This document shows positions 32,119 to 40,967 of a DNA stretch of 64,000 nt, in pieces. Source of the stretch: AP-15 sp963789025 (GTDB taxonomy: Bacteria > Pseudomonadota > Alphaproteobacteria > ATCC43930 > CGMCC-115725). A program made the translations under genes and the position numbers. Under the pieces are notes generated by a model that was not told the DNA's origin, made no database searches, and saw nothing but the letters and a program-made list of their open reading frames with translations. Each line of letters starts with the position of its first letter. Within the stretch, counting starts at the first letter, position 1. The stretch lies in the NCBI GenBank assembly GCA_963789025.1, contig CAWBIT010000003.1, positions 806,001-870,000 on the forward strand. Direction: 5' to 3'.

Positions 32119-32854
32119 ACGGCACGATCGTGACCGGGGTCCCTATGACGAGGCCGAGAGCGGTATCCGCCCGTCCGGCGTTCACGGCGATCTCAGCGAG
32201 GCCGTTCGAGTTCTCGTACCAAAACGCTTCGCCCTCGGGCACGTCCGAGAATGTCCGCCGGCGCGCCAGAACCCGCCCGGTAGCGGCAAGTCGTGCCCCA
32301 TCCGGGATCAGCCCCGCCCGCAGGCCCGTCATCGCGTTGCCGAATCGGTCGATGTAAACGATTTCGGCAAGGTCGTCCGGCCAATCGGGACGGCGGAATA
32401 TCCCCTCGGGACGGAGCCGCCCGCCCGGCGGGTCGCCGCGAGCGAGCAGCCCCGCCACGGGGGCGAACAGATCGCGGCCGTGAAAGCTTGCCGATATCGC
32501 TTCGGGCGGCGCGGAGATCTCCCAGCTCCGGGTGCGGCCGGCGCGCCGCGTGACGAGTTCCAGCAAGCCGTTGTCCGGACCGACATACCAGCGCAAATCG
32601 GCTTCGACGACGACCGCTGCACGCTCCCCGCCCACCCCGGGGTCGACGACTGCTAGAATGATTGTACCCGGCGGAAACCATCCGCCGTAGGCGGCAAGCA
32701 GATAGGCGGCCGGTTGGGGCCTTGCCGCGGGCAAGTCGGCAAACAGGTCGACCACCGGAACGCCGGGTGCGATCTGGTGCAACACGGTCTTGACCTGGCC
32801 GGTATAGGGCCCTTCGAGACCAAAATCGGTGAACAAGACAATTATCGCAGCCAT
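32117..32854 (-). CDS. SAM hydroxide adenosyltransferase (DUF62)
   Basis: 245 residues. The family hydrolyses S-adenosylmethionine to adenosine and methionine and is related to fluorinase and chlorinase. N-terminal LFTDFGLEGPYTGQVKTVL holds the SAM-binding aspartate. VVDLFADLPAARPQPAAYLLAAYGGWFPPGTIILAVVDPGVGG is the characteristic block, followed by YVGPDNGLLELV. The C-terminal domain includes YIDRFGNAMTGL. No halogenation genes lie nearby, so the hydrolase role fits best. It is convergent with the DedA gene. Confidence 0.9.
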   Translation of the reverse strand: MAAIIVLFTDFGLEGPYTGQVKTVLHQIAPGVPVVDLFADLPAARPQPAAYLLAAYGGWFPPGTIILAVVDPGVGGERAAVVVEADLRWYVGPDNGLLELVTRRAGRTRSWEISAPPEAISASFHGRDLFAPVAGLLARGDPPGGRLRPEGIFRRPDWPDDLAEIVYIDRFGNAMTGLRAGLIPDGARLAATGRVLARRRTFSDVPEGEAFWYENSNGLAEIAVNAGRADTALGLVIGTPVTIVP

Positions 32855-33138
32855 CCTCGCCTCTCCGACGGATCGGGATCCTGATGCTCAGCCGCTCCAG
32901 CCCCCAGGGTTCGAATATTCTTGTTCTTCCCGGTGCAAGTTCTCGTTCGGCACTAATCATTTGGATAAAAGCGCACCAGTCCTATCCAATCATCGGTTGG
33001 GGTGTACCATGCCTTCTCCACGTTGGAAAGAGCAAGCCTTTGTACTTAAGATTTGCCGAGAGCGAGCGTTGTTGCTCTTGAAATTGAGGGAGCTCCTTGG
33101 CTATGCTGAAGTGTCGGGGACATCCTTGGGGAATTGCG

Positions 33139-33591
33139 ATGAAGAAAGTCGTTTTGGCTGCGGCGCTCTTGTCCGCCGCATCGGCCGCCACAGTATCGGC
33201 CGCTGACCGGAATTGCTATTCGCCGGGAGATATCGAAGCGGAGCAGGCTCTGCTGTTTCAAACCAATCTGATGGTCATCAGCTCGGCTTGCCGGGATACC
33301 GTCTACGGCGAATTTCGGGCGCGCAACACGGCCGCGATCTTGCGCTATCAGAACGCGATGATCGACCATTTTCGCCGCACCGGAGCTCGCAACGCCAAGA
33401 GCGCCTTCGATGCCTGGCAAACCAGCCTCGCCAACGAGGCTGCGCGCAAGCAAGCACTCATTCCGACCGGGCAATTCTGCCAGCAATCGACCGAGATGCT
33501 GAAGCTGGCCAGCACGCTCGACACCAAAGCATTCCATGATTACGCGGTCGCCCATGCGGTGGACGGCGTTCATCCGAGGTGTTCGAAGTAG
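33139..33591 (+). CDS. secreted hypothetical protein
   Basis: 150 residues from the ATG at 33139 (MKKVVLAAALLSAASAATVSA, a clear Sec signal peptide cut before ADRNC). The mature part has four cysteines (NCYSPGD, SACRD, QFCQQ, PRCSK) that could form two disulfides, and is otherwise helical. No family recognised. An upstream in-frame ATG at 33097 would spoil the signal peptide. A very strong hairpin lies 50 bases after the stop. Confidence 0.7.
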   Translation: MKKVVLAAALLSAASAATVSAADRNCYSPGDIEAEQALLFQTNLMVISSACRDTVYGEFRARNTAAILRYQNAMIDHFRRTGARNAKSAFDAWQTSLANEAARKQALIPTGQFCQQSTEMLKLASTLDTKAFHDYAVAHAVDGVHPRCSK

Positions 33592-33641
33592 TCGGTGCGC
33601 CGCCCTCGCGCAGGGACGGGTAGCAGACACCTGAAAGAGGG

Positions 33642-33677
33642 GCGCCATGCCGGTGGGGGGGAGAACCGGCATGGCGC
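33642..33677. terminator. perfect 13-base hairpin
   Basis: GCGCCATGCCGGT (33642-33654) and ACCGGCATGGCGC (33665-33677) are exact reverse complements with a G-rich 10-base loop (GGGGGGGAGA). It lies 50 bases after the secreted-protein stop. No T-tract follows, so its role as terminator is only plausible. Confidence 0.5.
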
Positions 33678-33897
33678 TCCGGCATGATCCGATAATCGGG
33701 CGGCATGGCTGGTTGAGGGAAACCACGCCGCGGCAGATCGTGCCGACGTCCCTCCTAGCCTATTGAACGCGCAAAGGGCGTGAGCGGTTCCGTCGATCGG
33801 TTGACCAACCTAATGCCACTGCTCCCACCAAACCAGCCGCGGAGAGCCCGATAAAGGCAGGAAATCGGTCTCCTGGTTTTGTCTTGGCTGGGCATGT

Positions 33898-33935
33898 CCC
33901 GTGGGCCTTCAGCCCACGAACTGGTTCCGTGGGCA
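33898..33935. repeat. small palindrome CGTGGGCCTTCAGCCCACG
   Basis: Matches the element at 12328-12363 including the trailing CGTGGG about 12 bases later. Two copies show it is a short dispersed element. Confidence 0.6.
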
Positions 33936-34164
33936 TCCACGTCTTCGAGCGCCCGAAACAAGGCGTGGATACGCGGATCAAGTCCGCGCAAGACGACCTT
34001 TGATTGTAATCCTGTAAGAATATTTCCCCGGACAGCCCTGCGCACTGCGGGAGCGAGTGCCGAAGAGAGGTCGCGGCGTAAAAAGCCGAAAGGCGCAGCG
34101 CCGGGTGCAAAACAACTGCCCTCGTCATCGTGATGATCTCGACGGTGCGCAGATCAGTGATTAT

Positions 34165-34815
34165 GTGGCGAGGGTGCTGATCGGCGTTAATCAACTGAGC
34201 ACTCTGCTGTCGGTGGTCATCATCGACGTGGTGCTCGCCGGAGACAACGCGATCGTCGTCGGAATGGCGGCGGCGGGTCTTGCGGCCGAACGGCGGCGGC
34301 GCATCATCGTGCTCGGTATCGCGGCCGCGACCGTCCTGCGGATCTTCTTTGCCTATTTTGCCGTGCAGCTGCTCGCGGTGATCGGCCTGACTTTGGCGGG
34401 CGGCGTGCTGCTGCTGTGGGTTTCCTGGAAAATGTATCGCGAGATCCGCGAGACCCGGACCAATGACCAGGCGGAGTTAGTCGGGGCGGCGTGCTCCGGC
34501 ACCCGGCTGCCCATGCACCGCACGACCCCGACGGAGGCGCTGACGCGGATCGTTCTTGCCGATGTTTCGATGTCGCTCGACAATGTGCTGGCGGTTGCCG
34601 GGATCGCCCGCGATCATTTCTGGCTGCTGGCGTTCGGGCTGGTCCTCTCGGTGGCGCTGATGGGGGTCGCCTCGACCTGTATCGCCCGCCTCCTCGATCG
34701 CTTCTTCTGGATTTCATGGGTCGGCCTCGGGATCATCACTTTCGTCGCGCTGCGGATGATCTGGGACGGCTCGACCGAGATCCTCAAACAGACCGCCGCA
34801 TTAACTCTGTCCTGA
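34165..34815 (+). CDS. TerC/YjbE-family integral membrane protein
   Basis: About 216 residues if started at the GTG at 34165; GTG at 34174 and longer versions back to 34057 are also open. Family hallmarks are the two acidic transmembrane motifs: VVIIDVVLAGDNAIVVGMAA in helix 1 and IVLADVSMSLDNVLAVAGIA in the second half, with the metal-binding Asp/Asn residues. Known relatives export manganese or other metals, often in connection with metallation of exported proteins; TerC itself gives tellurite resistance. The substrate here is not known. It is convergent with the radical SAM gene, separated by a dispersed repeat. Confidence 0.88.
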   Translation: MARVLIGVNQLSTLLSVVIIDVVLAGDNAIVVGMAAAGLAAERRRRIIVLGIAAATVLRIFFAYFAVQLLAVIGLTLAGGVLLLWVSWKMYREIRETRTNDQAELVGAACSGTRLPMHRTTPTEALTRIVLADVSMSLDNVLAVAGIARDHFWLLAFGLVLSVALMGVASTCIARLLDRFFWISWVGLGIITFVALRMIWDGSTEILKQTAALTLS

Positions 34816-34829
34816 GGCCGTCTCTATCG

Positions 34830-34990
34830 TCGCGACTTGCTGGAAAGCGGCGCTACCCCACCCACCAAGCCGTTCGGGCTTGGTCCCCCCTCTCCCGCGG
34901 TGCGGGAGAGGAGCTTGGTGCTGAACGCGTTGTAGCCCCTCTCCCGCACCGCGGGAGAGGGTGGCGAGCGCAGCGAGACGGGTGAGGGTC
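34830..34990. repeat. dispersed inverted repeat, family B copy 1
   Basis: About 160 bases with GACTTGCTGGAAAGCGGC, CCACCAAGCC...GGCTTGG, CCTCTCCCGCGGTGCGGGAG twice in opposite sense, and a terminal GGGTGAGGGTC. Related copies are at 49383-49547 and 60926-61060. It lies between the convergent terC and radical SAM genes. Confidence 0.85.
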
Positions 34991-35063
34991 GTGCCGCGGC
35001 TTAAAATTTTTTCCCACTGTGGTGCTCCCGCGGCGCCTCTGTTTTCTGCCCCGAGAATCTGCG

Positions 35064-36020
35064 TCACCCGCGGCTGCAGGCGCCGCCGCCGAGAACGCAG
35101 AACTTGGCGCAATGCGGGTGGTTGAGCGGCACGGCGCCGCTCGCAGCGGCAAGGGTTCGGCCGAGTTCGAAGCGAGAATCGTAGGGGAGCAAGGTGCAGG
35201 AAAGGACGGCCGGATACGCTTCGCCCTTGCGCTTCACGACCATGCGCGAAGTCGCGCACATGACGCTCTCCGGCGATTTTCCCAGAATGCCCCAGCAGGC
35301 TTCGGTGATCTCCGGAACATCGGCGGCGGCGTCCATTTCGGGAAAGACCGTGAGCGCCACCGGGTCGGCGGCGTCGATTGTAACGCCTAGGTCGGCGAAC
35401 AGAGCGGCAAAGCCGCTGCGTATCGCCGCTTCCGGCTCTCCCGAAAGCCGGCGGCTGGCGACATGCGGTGCGAAACCGTTGCGCGCCAGCCAGAGGAGCC
35501 CGTCGATCGTCGGCCGCCAACTGCGTTCGCCCCGTTCCACCTCGTGCACCCGGGACCCGTAGTGATCAATCGAGACCCGGATCGTCAGCCGGTCGCCAAA
35601 GCGGTCTCTGAGCTGCAACAGCGCAGGCTTGCATTTCGCCATCGGCTTCATCGCATTGGTCAGAACCAGCGCGCGGAAACCGCGGGAAAGGACATCCTCG
35701 AGGATCCCCGGCAGGTCGGGGTTCATGAACGGCTCGCCGCCGGTGAAGCCGATCCGCGACGTCGGGAGACCGCGCGATTCGATCTCGTCGAGATATTCGG
35801 CAACTTCTGCGGCCGTCAGGTAGACCAGCCGGTCATTTTTGGGCGAGGACTCGATATAACAATGTTGGCAAGTTAGGTTGCATAGCGTGCCGGTATTGAA
35901 CCAAAGCGTGTCCAGGGAGCTGAGGGCGACCTGCGCCCGTGGCTCGCCCTTGGCGGTCACGAAAGGGTCCTGAAACTTGCGCGGATCCAGTTGCGAAGGC
36001 GGCTCAGTCATGGGGACCAT
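35064..36020 (-). CDS. radical SAM protein, function unknown
   Basis: 318 residues. The radical SAM cluster motif CNLTCQHC (Cys47, Cys51, Cys54) lies early, followed by the GFTGGEPFMNPDLPGIL SAM-contact motif and RVSIDHYG. The C-terminal third has additional cysteines (VMCATSR, VLSCTLLPYD, HPHCAKFCVLGGGACSRG at the very end), so an auxiliary cluster is likely, SPASM-like but shorter. No short precursor peptide was seen close by. Start could be 36011. It diverges from the URC unit with 160 bases between. The substrate cannot be assigned. Confidence 0.82.
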   Translation of the reverse strand: MVPMTEPPSQLDPRKFQDPFVTAKGEPRAQVALSSLDTLWFNTGTLCNLTCQHCYIESSPKNDRLVYLTAAEVAEYLDEIESRGLPTSRIGFTGGEPFMNPDLPGILEDVLSRGFRALVLTNAMKPMAKCKPALLQLRDRFGDRLTIRVSIDHYGSRVHEVERGERSWRPTIDGLLWLARNGFAPHVASRRLSGEPEAAIRSGFAALFADLGVTIDAADPVALTVFPEMDAAADVPEITEACWGILGKSPESVMCATSRMVVKRKGEAYPAVLSCTLLPYDSRFELGRTLAAASGAVPLNHPHCAKFCVLGGGACSRG

Positions 36021-36181
36021 TGCCGGAACCGAACGAAAACGAGTTTAACTTAGTACGCCGGGACCGATCTCGAAGATTCTTTCGACCCCATCACACCATC
36101 GTGAGGCGCGCCACCTGCGTTGCGGGCTGTTGAATACCCCACTACGCTCTCTATTTCTGATCTTTCCCGCGCGAAAAGGTC

Positions 36182-37435
36182 ATGGAGCATTCCGCACCGC
36201 GTCACATCCGTCTGACTTCCCACCCTGGAACCGCTGGTCGAGGCGCCATTCCACTTTCTTGGGGCGCCTCCAGCCCGGCCGCACGCGGGCCCGTCGTGGC
36301 GAGCCCCGCCGAGCCGCGATACCGCAACGCTGTGGGGTCCTACTCCGGGGCTTACGCGATCTATCGCGCGCTTGCCGTGGCGACGCGGGCCTTGGCGCGT
36401 GACCATCGGCCGGATTTCACCGACACCGCGCCGGCGACCTTGATCGGACCGCATCCCCAATGGGGCGATCCGACGAAAATTGTATCGCTCGATCCTTGGG
36501 GCCATCTCGCCGGCGAGGTGTTTGCGGAGCATATCCGCGCCGGCATCGATATACGTCCGACCATCGCGGTCACTCGAGCGCGAATCATGATGCCCGAGCT
36601 GCGCCCGCTTCTCGCCGACGGAACCTTGCGGCCAGACGGCGAAGTGTTGCTCGACAACGGCGAGATCCGCGTCACCAAGGCCGCGATCGATTCGGTCTGG
36701 CATCTGCCCGGGCTGGCGGCCCGCTTCGGGGTCGCCGAAGCCGATCTGCGGCGTACCTTGTTCGAGGAGACCGGGGGGATGTTCCCCGAGCTCGTGACCC
36801 GACCCGACATCGAGGTCCTGCTGCCGCCGATCGGCGGCATGACCGTCTACTTTTTTGGTGCGGTCGAGCGGATCGCGGATCCGGGCACGGTGATCGCCTG
36901 TCGCGTCCATGACGAGTGCAACGGCTCGGACGTGTTCGGCTCGGACATCTGCACGTGCCGCCCCTATCTGGTCCACGGGATCGAGGTCTGCGTCGAGACC
37001 GCACAGCAGGGCGGCGTCGGGATCATCGTCTACAACCGCAAAGAAGGGCGGGCGCTCGGCGAGGTCACCAAGTTCCTCGTCTATAACGCCCGTAAGCGCC
37101 AATCGGGCGGCGACCGCGCGGACACTTATTTCCGCCGCACCGAATGCGTCGCCGGGGTTCAGGACATGCGGTTTCAGGAGCTGATGCCGGATGTCTTCCA
37201 CTGGCTCGGCATCCGCCGGATAGACCGCTGGGTGTCGATGTCGAACCTCAAACGTGATGCGCTGACGGGACAGGGCATCGAGGTCGTGGAACAAGTCGCG
37301 ATCCCGGACCGGCTGGTGCCGCTCGACGCCGCGGTCGAAATCGAGGCAAAGAAAGCCGCCGGCTACTTTGCGCCAGCCGGGACCCCCGACCCCGAGGAGC
37401 TCAGCGGCATCAGGGGTCGTGCTCTCGACAACTGA
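36182..37435 (+). CDS. GTP cyclohydrolase II-like protein of the URC uracil catabolic pathway
   Basis: 417 residues. The core is GTP cyclohydrolase II-like: ACRVHDECNGSDVFGSDICTCRPYL holds the zinc cysteines and the loop equivalent to RVHSECLTGDVFGS, and IIVYNRKEGRALGE follows. It has a long extra N-terminal region (VGSYSGAYAIYRALAVATRAL, TAPATLIGPHPQWGDPTKIVSLDPWGHL) that riboflavin-type RibA lacks. The next gene, overlapping by 17 bases, is DUF1688/URC4. This pairing is the signature of the URC pathway, in which uracil is degraded without the classical reductive route. The step catalysed by each protein is not settled in general. Confidence 0.85.
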   Translation: MEHSAPRHIRLTSHPGTAGRGAIPLSWGASSPAARGPVVASPAEPRYRNAVGSYSGAYAIYRALAVATRALARDHRPDFTDTAPATLIGPHPQWGDPTKIVSLDPWGHLAGEVFAEHIRAGIDIRPTIAVTRARIMMPELRPLLADGTLRPDGEVLLDNGEIRVTKAAIDSVWHLPGLAARFGVAEADLRRTLFEETGGMFPELVTRPDIEVLLPPIGGMTVYFFGAVERIADPGTVIACRVHDECNGSDVFGSDICTCRPYLVHGIEVCVETAQQGGVGIIVYNRKEGRALGEVTKFLVYNARKRQSGGDRADTYFRRTECVAGVQDMRFQELMPDVFHWLGIRRIDRWVSMSNLKRDALTGQGIEVVEQVAIPDRLVPLDAAVEIEAKKAAGYFAPAGTPDPEELSGIRGRALDN

Positions 37436-38621
37436 AGAACCTTCGGAGCTGCTGACCGCAGCGGCCGTCCGGGATCGCTGCGGCATCGTCTTTGCCGCTG
37501 CCGAGTGTGGCGAGACCCGGCATTTTCGGCTCGTTATGGCGCGGCTGGACGACGCGGTCCGTCGCGTCGTCGAAATCACGCGGCGGCGCTATCCCGATCT
37601 CAATGTGCCCTACCACAGCCGATGGCGGCATTTCTCCGCCGGAGGTGTCGACCGCGCGGTGCAAGTCGCGCCGGGGGCCGACCGGGACGAGGCGGCTCGG
37701 GCGCGGATCGATCTCGCCGTCGTCTCGGTCCTCCTCGATGCCGGGGCGGGCGCCCGCTGGCGCTTTCGCGAGGCGGAGACCGGCCAGATCCTCTCACGCT
37801 CCGAGAGCCTCGCGGTGGCGAGCCTGCGCGCGATGCAATCAGGCCTTTTTTCCGCCGATCCCGCCGCACCGTGGCGCGCCGATCCCGCAGCGCTGGCACG
37901 AATCACTCCGCAGGCCCTGGCCCGGGCCTTCCAGCACGCCGCGGGCAACGAACTCGCCGGAATCGAAGGGCGCGCGGCCTTGTTGCGCCGGCTGGGCGAG
38001 GTTTGCGCCGCAAATACAGAGTCCTTAGGCACTGCAGCCCGGCCGGGAAATCTTTACGATTATTGGGCGGCCCGACGCGAGAAGCTGACGGCCCCCGAGA
38101 TTCTGCGCACCCTGCTGCAGGTGTTCGGGCCGATCTGGCCGGGGCGCATCAGCCGCGCCGGCGTGCCGCTCGGCGATTGCGGCCGCCATCCGGCAGTACC
38201 CGGTGACGGGCTCGTGCCGTTTCACAAGCTCAGCCAATGGCTCACCTACTCCCTCGTCGAGCCGCTCGAGGCCTCGGGGTTGCCGGTCGCGGAGGTCGAC
38301 GGCTTAACCGGCCTCGCCGAATACCGAAATGGCGGTCTGTTCATCGATTGCGGCATTATTGAACCGCGCGATCCTAGCATTGTTCAACGCGCCGTCGCCT
38401 CGCGGAGCGAACCGGTCGTCGAGTGGCGGGCGCTGACCGTCGCTCTGTTGGATCGGCTGGCATCAAGGGTGCGCGAGCGCCTCTGCAAAACCGCCGAGGA
38501 GTTCCCGCTCGCCTGCGTCCTCGAAGGCGGCAGCTGGGCGGCCGGACGGGAAATTGCGCGCGAACGCCGCCCCGATGGCGCCCCTCCCCTCACGATCGTC
38601 AGCGACGGCACCTTGTTCTAG
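37419..38621 (+). CDS. DUF1688 (URC4/urg3) family protein
   Basis: About 400 residues from the GTG at 37419, which overlaps the end of the GTP cyclohydrolase II-like gene; the frame is open further back inside that gene. Family stretches: LTAAAVRDRCGIVFAAAECGETRHFRL, LNVPYHSRWRHFSAGGVDR, LAVVSVLLDAGAGARWRFRE, RSESLAVASLRAMQSGLFSAD, FHKLSQWLTYSLVEPLE and NGGLFIDCGII. URC4 is needed for uracil catabolism in yeast and bacteria that have the pathway; its reaction is not well established. The ABC transporter downstream may bring in the pyrimidine or a nucleoside. Confidence 0.88.
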   Translation: MLSTTEEPSELLTAAAVRDRCGIVFAAAECGETRHFRLVMARLDDAVRRVVEITRRRYPDLNVPYHSRWRHFSAGGVDRAVQVAPGADRDEAARARIDLAVVSVLLDAGAGARWRFREAETGQILSRSESLAVASLRAMQSGLFSADPAAPWRADPAALARITPQALARAFQHAAGNELAGIEGRAALLRRLGEVCAANTESLGTAARPGNLYDYWAARREKLTAPEILRTLLQVFGPIWPGRISRAGVPLGDCGRHPAVPGDGLVPFHKLSQWLTYSLVEPLEASGLPVAEVDGLTGLAEYRNGGLFIDCGIIEPRDPSIVQRAVASRSEPVVEWRALTVALLDRLASRVRERLCKTAEEFPLACVLEGGSWAAGREIARERRPDGAPPLTIVSDGTLF

Positions 38622-38734
38622 CCCCAGGTTTCTAGTCCAGGCCAGCTGGATACCGGCTTGCCGCGGCGGAGCGCGGGCTATAGAAGCGTCGCACCCACCG
38701 GATTTCGAGTGCCGGCTTGCAAGGAGTGCGAGTG

Positions 38735-40015
38735 ATGGACGTTACATCGCGCCGCGGTTTTCTGAAGATTGCGGCGGCCGGCGCCGCCGGCGTGGCGCTG
38801 AGCCCTGGTTTGGGCCGGGCCGCCGGCAAGACGGTCACGCTGCTCCACGAAAGCTCGTTCATCCCGCCGTTCGACGAGTACATGAAGAATGTGCTGGCTC
38901 CGGCCTACGAGAAGGAGACCGGCGTCAAGATCGTCTACGAGATTATCAGTGTCGGAAGCAGCCCGGCGCGCATAGCGTCGATCAGCGAGACCGGGACAGG
39001 CGCCGACGTCACGATGAACCTGACCCTGATCCCGTTCCTCTACGACGAGAAATACGCCGATGTCGGCGACATCGCCGAGGAGATGGGAAAGGAGCAGGGC
39101 GGCTGGTACCCCGCCGCTCGGGAAATGGCGATCGTCAACGGCAAATGGAAGGCGATCCCGTTCTGCTCGATCGGGCAGCTGATGAACTGGCGCAGCGACT
39201 GGTTCGCCGAGGTCGGCTTCAAGGAGTTCCCAGGCACCTGGGACGAGCTGTACGAGGCCGGCAAGAAGCTGAAGGCCAAGGACCACCCCTTTGGTTTCGA
39301 GCTCGGCCACGGTTTTGGCGACAACCACGGCTGGCTTTATCCGCTGCTGTGGTCCTATGGCGCGCACGAGGTAGCCGAAGACGGCAAGACGATCACGATC
39401 GATTCAGACGAGACCGCGCGCGCCGTCGATTTCGCCCGGAAATTCTTCCAGGATACGATGTTCGAGGACGTGCTCGGCTGGACAGACCCGAGCAACAACA
39501 AGGCGTGGATGGCAGAGCAGATCTCGTGCACCAACAATGCCGAAAGCATTCTTTGGTTTGCAAAGGAGAATTTTCCCGACATCGGCAAAGTTACCCAGCA
39601 ATCGCTGAACCCGGCCGGGCCCAAGGGTCGCTTCCATTTTCTTGGCGCGATCAGCCATTCGATCTTTAATTTCTCCCCCCAGGAGAAAGAGGCGCACGAC
39701 TTCCTGCGGTGGCTGTCGAAACCGAAGCAGCTGGGCGCCTGGTATGACGTTGCGGTCAGCTATTATCAGCCGCTGCTGCACGCCTACGACAATGCGCCGA
39801 TGTGGAATGTCGAGCCACGCAACATCCCCTACCGCGATGCGCTCGGCACCAGCCACCTGCCGGGCTGGCCGGCGCCGCCCGACCGCCGGCTGGCCGAGAG
39901 TGTCGCGAAATACGTGGTCGTGGACATGTTCGCCAAGGCGTGCGCCGGCGCCTCGACCAAGGAGGTGATCAAGAACGCCGAGGACCAGCTGAAGGGCATA
40001 TACAAGACGGCCTGA
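38735..40015 (+). CDS. ABC transporter substrate-binding protein, Tat-exported
   Basis: 426 residues from the ATG at 38735 (AAGGAG upstream). The N-terminus MDVTSRRGFLKIAAAGAAGVALSPG carries a clear twin-arginine motif SRRGFLK. The body is a family 1 (carbohydrate-type) solute-binding protein: VTLLHESSFIPPFDEYMKNVLAPAYEKETGVKIVYE, AWMAEQISCTNNAES, and FLRWLSKPKQLGAW. Two permease genes follow at once. The ligand is unknown; the adjoining URC genes hint at a pyrimidine or nucleoside, but sugar import is equally possible. Confidence 0.9.
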   Translation: MDVTSRRGFLKIAAAGAAGVALSPGLGRAAGKTVTLLHESSFIPPFDEYMKNVLAPAYEKETGVKIVYEIISVGSSPARIASISETGTGADVTMNLTLIPFLYDEKYADVGDIAEEMGKEQGGWYPAAREMAIVNGKWKAIPFCSIGQLMNWRSDWFAEVGFKEFPGTWDELYEAGKKLKAKDHPFGFELGHGFGDNHGWLYPLLWSYGAHEVAEDGKTITIDSDETARAVDFARKFFQDTMFEDVLGWTDPSNNKAWMAEQISCTNNAESILWFAKENFPDIGKVTQQSLNPAGPKGRFHFLGAISHSIFNFSPQEKEAHDFLRWLSKPKQLGAWYDVAVSYYQPLLHAYDNAPMWNVEPRNIPYRDALGTSHLPGWPAPPDRRLAESVAKYVVVDMFAKACAGASTKEVIKNAEDQLKGIYKTA

Positions 40016-40034
40016 TTTCTGCGTCCGGCGCGAC

Positions 40035-40967
40035 ATGTCGATTCGCAGCGAACCACTGGTCGGGATTGCGCGCCCGCCGCGCCCGGCCATGTCGCTGTCC
40101 GGCTGGCTCGACCGCGAAGCCGTGTTCAGCTGGCTGATGATGGCGCTGCCATTGCTGTTTCTGGCGGGCCTCGTCGGTTATCCATTGGTTTACGGCATCC
40201 TGCTCAGTCTGCAGGATCGGGCAGTGGCAAAGCCCGGCCATTTCGTCGGTCTGAGAAACTTCATCGCCGATTTCCACGACCAGATCTTCTGGCGGGTCGC
40301 GGTCAATACCGTGGTCTATACCGTTGCGGCGACATTGCTGAAGATGGTCGGCGGGCTCGGCCTCGCGCTGGCGATGAACCAGCACTTCCGCGTGAAAAAC
40401 CTTGTGCGGGCACTGTTGTTGCTGCCGTTCATCGTGCCGACGGTACTGAGCACAGTGGCCTGGATGTGGATGCTCGATCCCGCCTTCAGCGTCGTCAACC
40501 GGCTCCTGATCGGGATCGGTGTCAGCCCGCCGGGGCCGTCCTGGCTTGGCAACCCGGCCCTCGCGATGTTTTCGATCATCATGATCAATACCTGGCGGGG
40601 TCTGCCATTTTACGGCATCACACTGCTCGCCGGACTGCAGACCGTGCCGCCGGAACTCTATGAGGCGGCGACGATCGACGGCGCCGGCGGCTGGCATCGT
40701 TTCCGCTTCGTGACACTGCCGCTGCTGAAGCCGATTATCCTGATCGTGACGCTGTTCTCGGTCATCTTCACGTTTGCCGATTTCCAGCTGGTCTACGTTC
40801 TGACGCATGGTGGCCCGAACAACGCCACCAACCTGTTCGCGACCTATGCCTTTGATCTCAGCATGGGAGCGGGCCAACTCGGCCTCGGCGCCTCGGTCGC
40901 GCTGGCGATGCTGCCGGCGTTGGGCCTGCTGATTGTCGCGCTCACCCTTTACATGCGGAAATCGTGA
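40035..40967 (+). CDS. ABC sugar-type permease (MalF-like)
   Basis: 310 residues with six transmembrane helices. The EAA loop that contacts the ATPase is YEAATIDGAGGWHRFRFVTLPLLKP, typical of the MalF/UgpA group. It starts 19 bases after the binding-protein gene and its TGA overlaps the start of the next permease. Together with its partner it forms the membrane channel of the importer. Confidence 0.93.
   Translation: MSIRSEPLVGIARPPRPAMSLSGWLDREAVFSWLMMALPLLFLAGLVGYPLVYGILLSLQDRAVAKPGHFVGLRNFIADFHDQIFWRVAVNTVVYTVAATLLKMVGGLGLALAMNQHFRVKNLVRALLLLPFIVPTVLSTVAWMWMLDPAFSVVNRLLIGIGVSPPGPSWLGNPALAMFSIIMINTWRGLPFYGITLLAGLQTVPPELYEAATIDGAGGWHRFRFVTLPLLKPIILIVTLFSVIFTFADFQLVYVLTHGGPNNATNLFATYAFDLSMGAGQLGLGASVALAMLPALGLLIVALTLYMRKS

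Larger units (their letters stand above)
33592..34164. other. intergenic with hairpin and palindromic repeats
   Basis: About 570 bases between the secreted protein and TerC. It holds the 13-base hairpin at 33642-33677, the small palindrome at 33898-33935 and a following segment with GCGTGGATACGCGGATCAAG that resembles dispersed alphaproteobacterial palindromes. No convincing gene was found. I looked for a yybP-ykoY manganese riboswitch before terC and could not recognise one. Confidence 0.5.

Noticed and set aside
32880..32960. tRNA-like GGGTTCGAA word
   Set aside because: No acceptor stem or anticodon arm can be formed around it.
33680..34164. yybP-ykoY manganese riboswitch before terC
   Set aside because: TerC genes often carry it, but I could not find the conserved loops in this leader.
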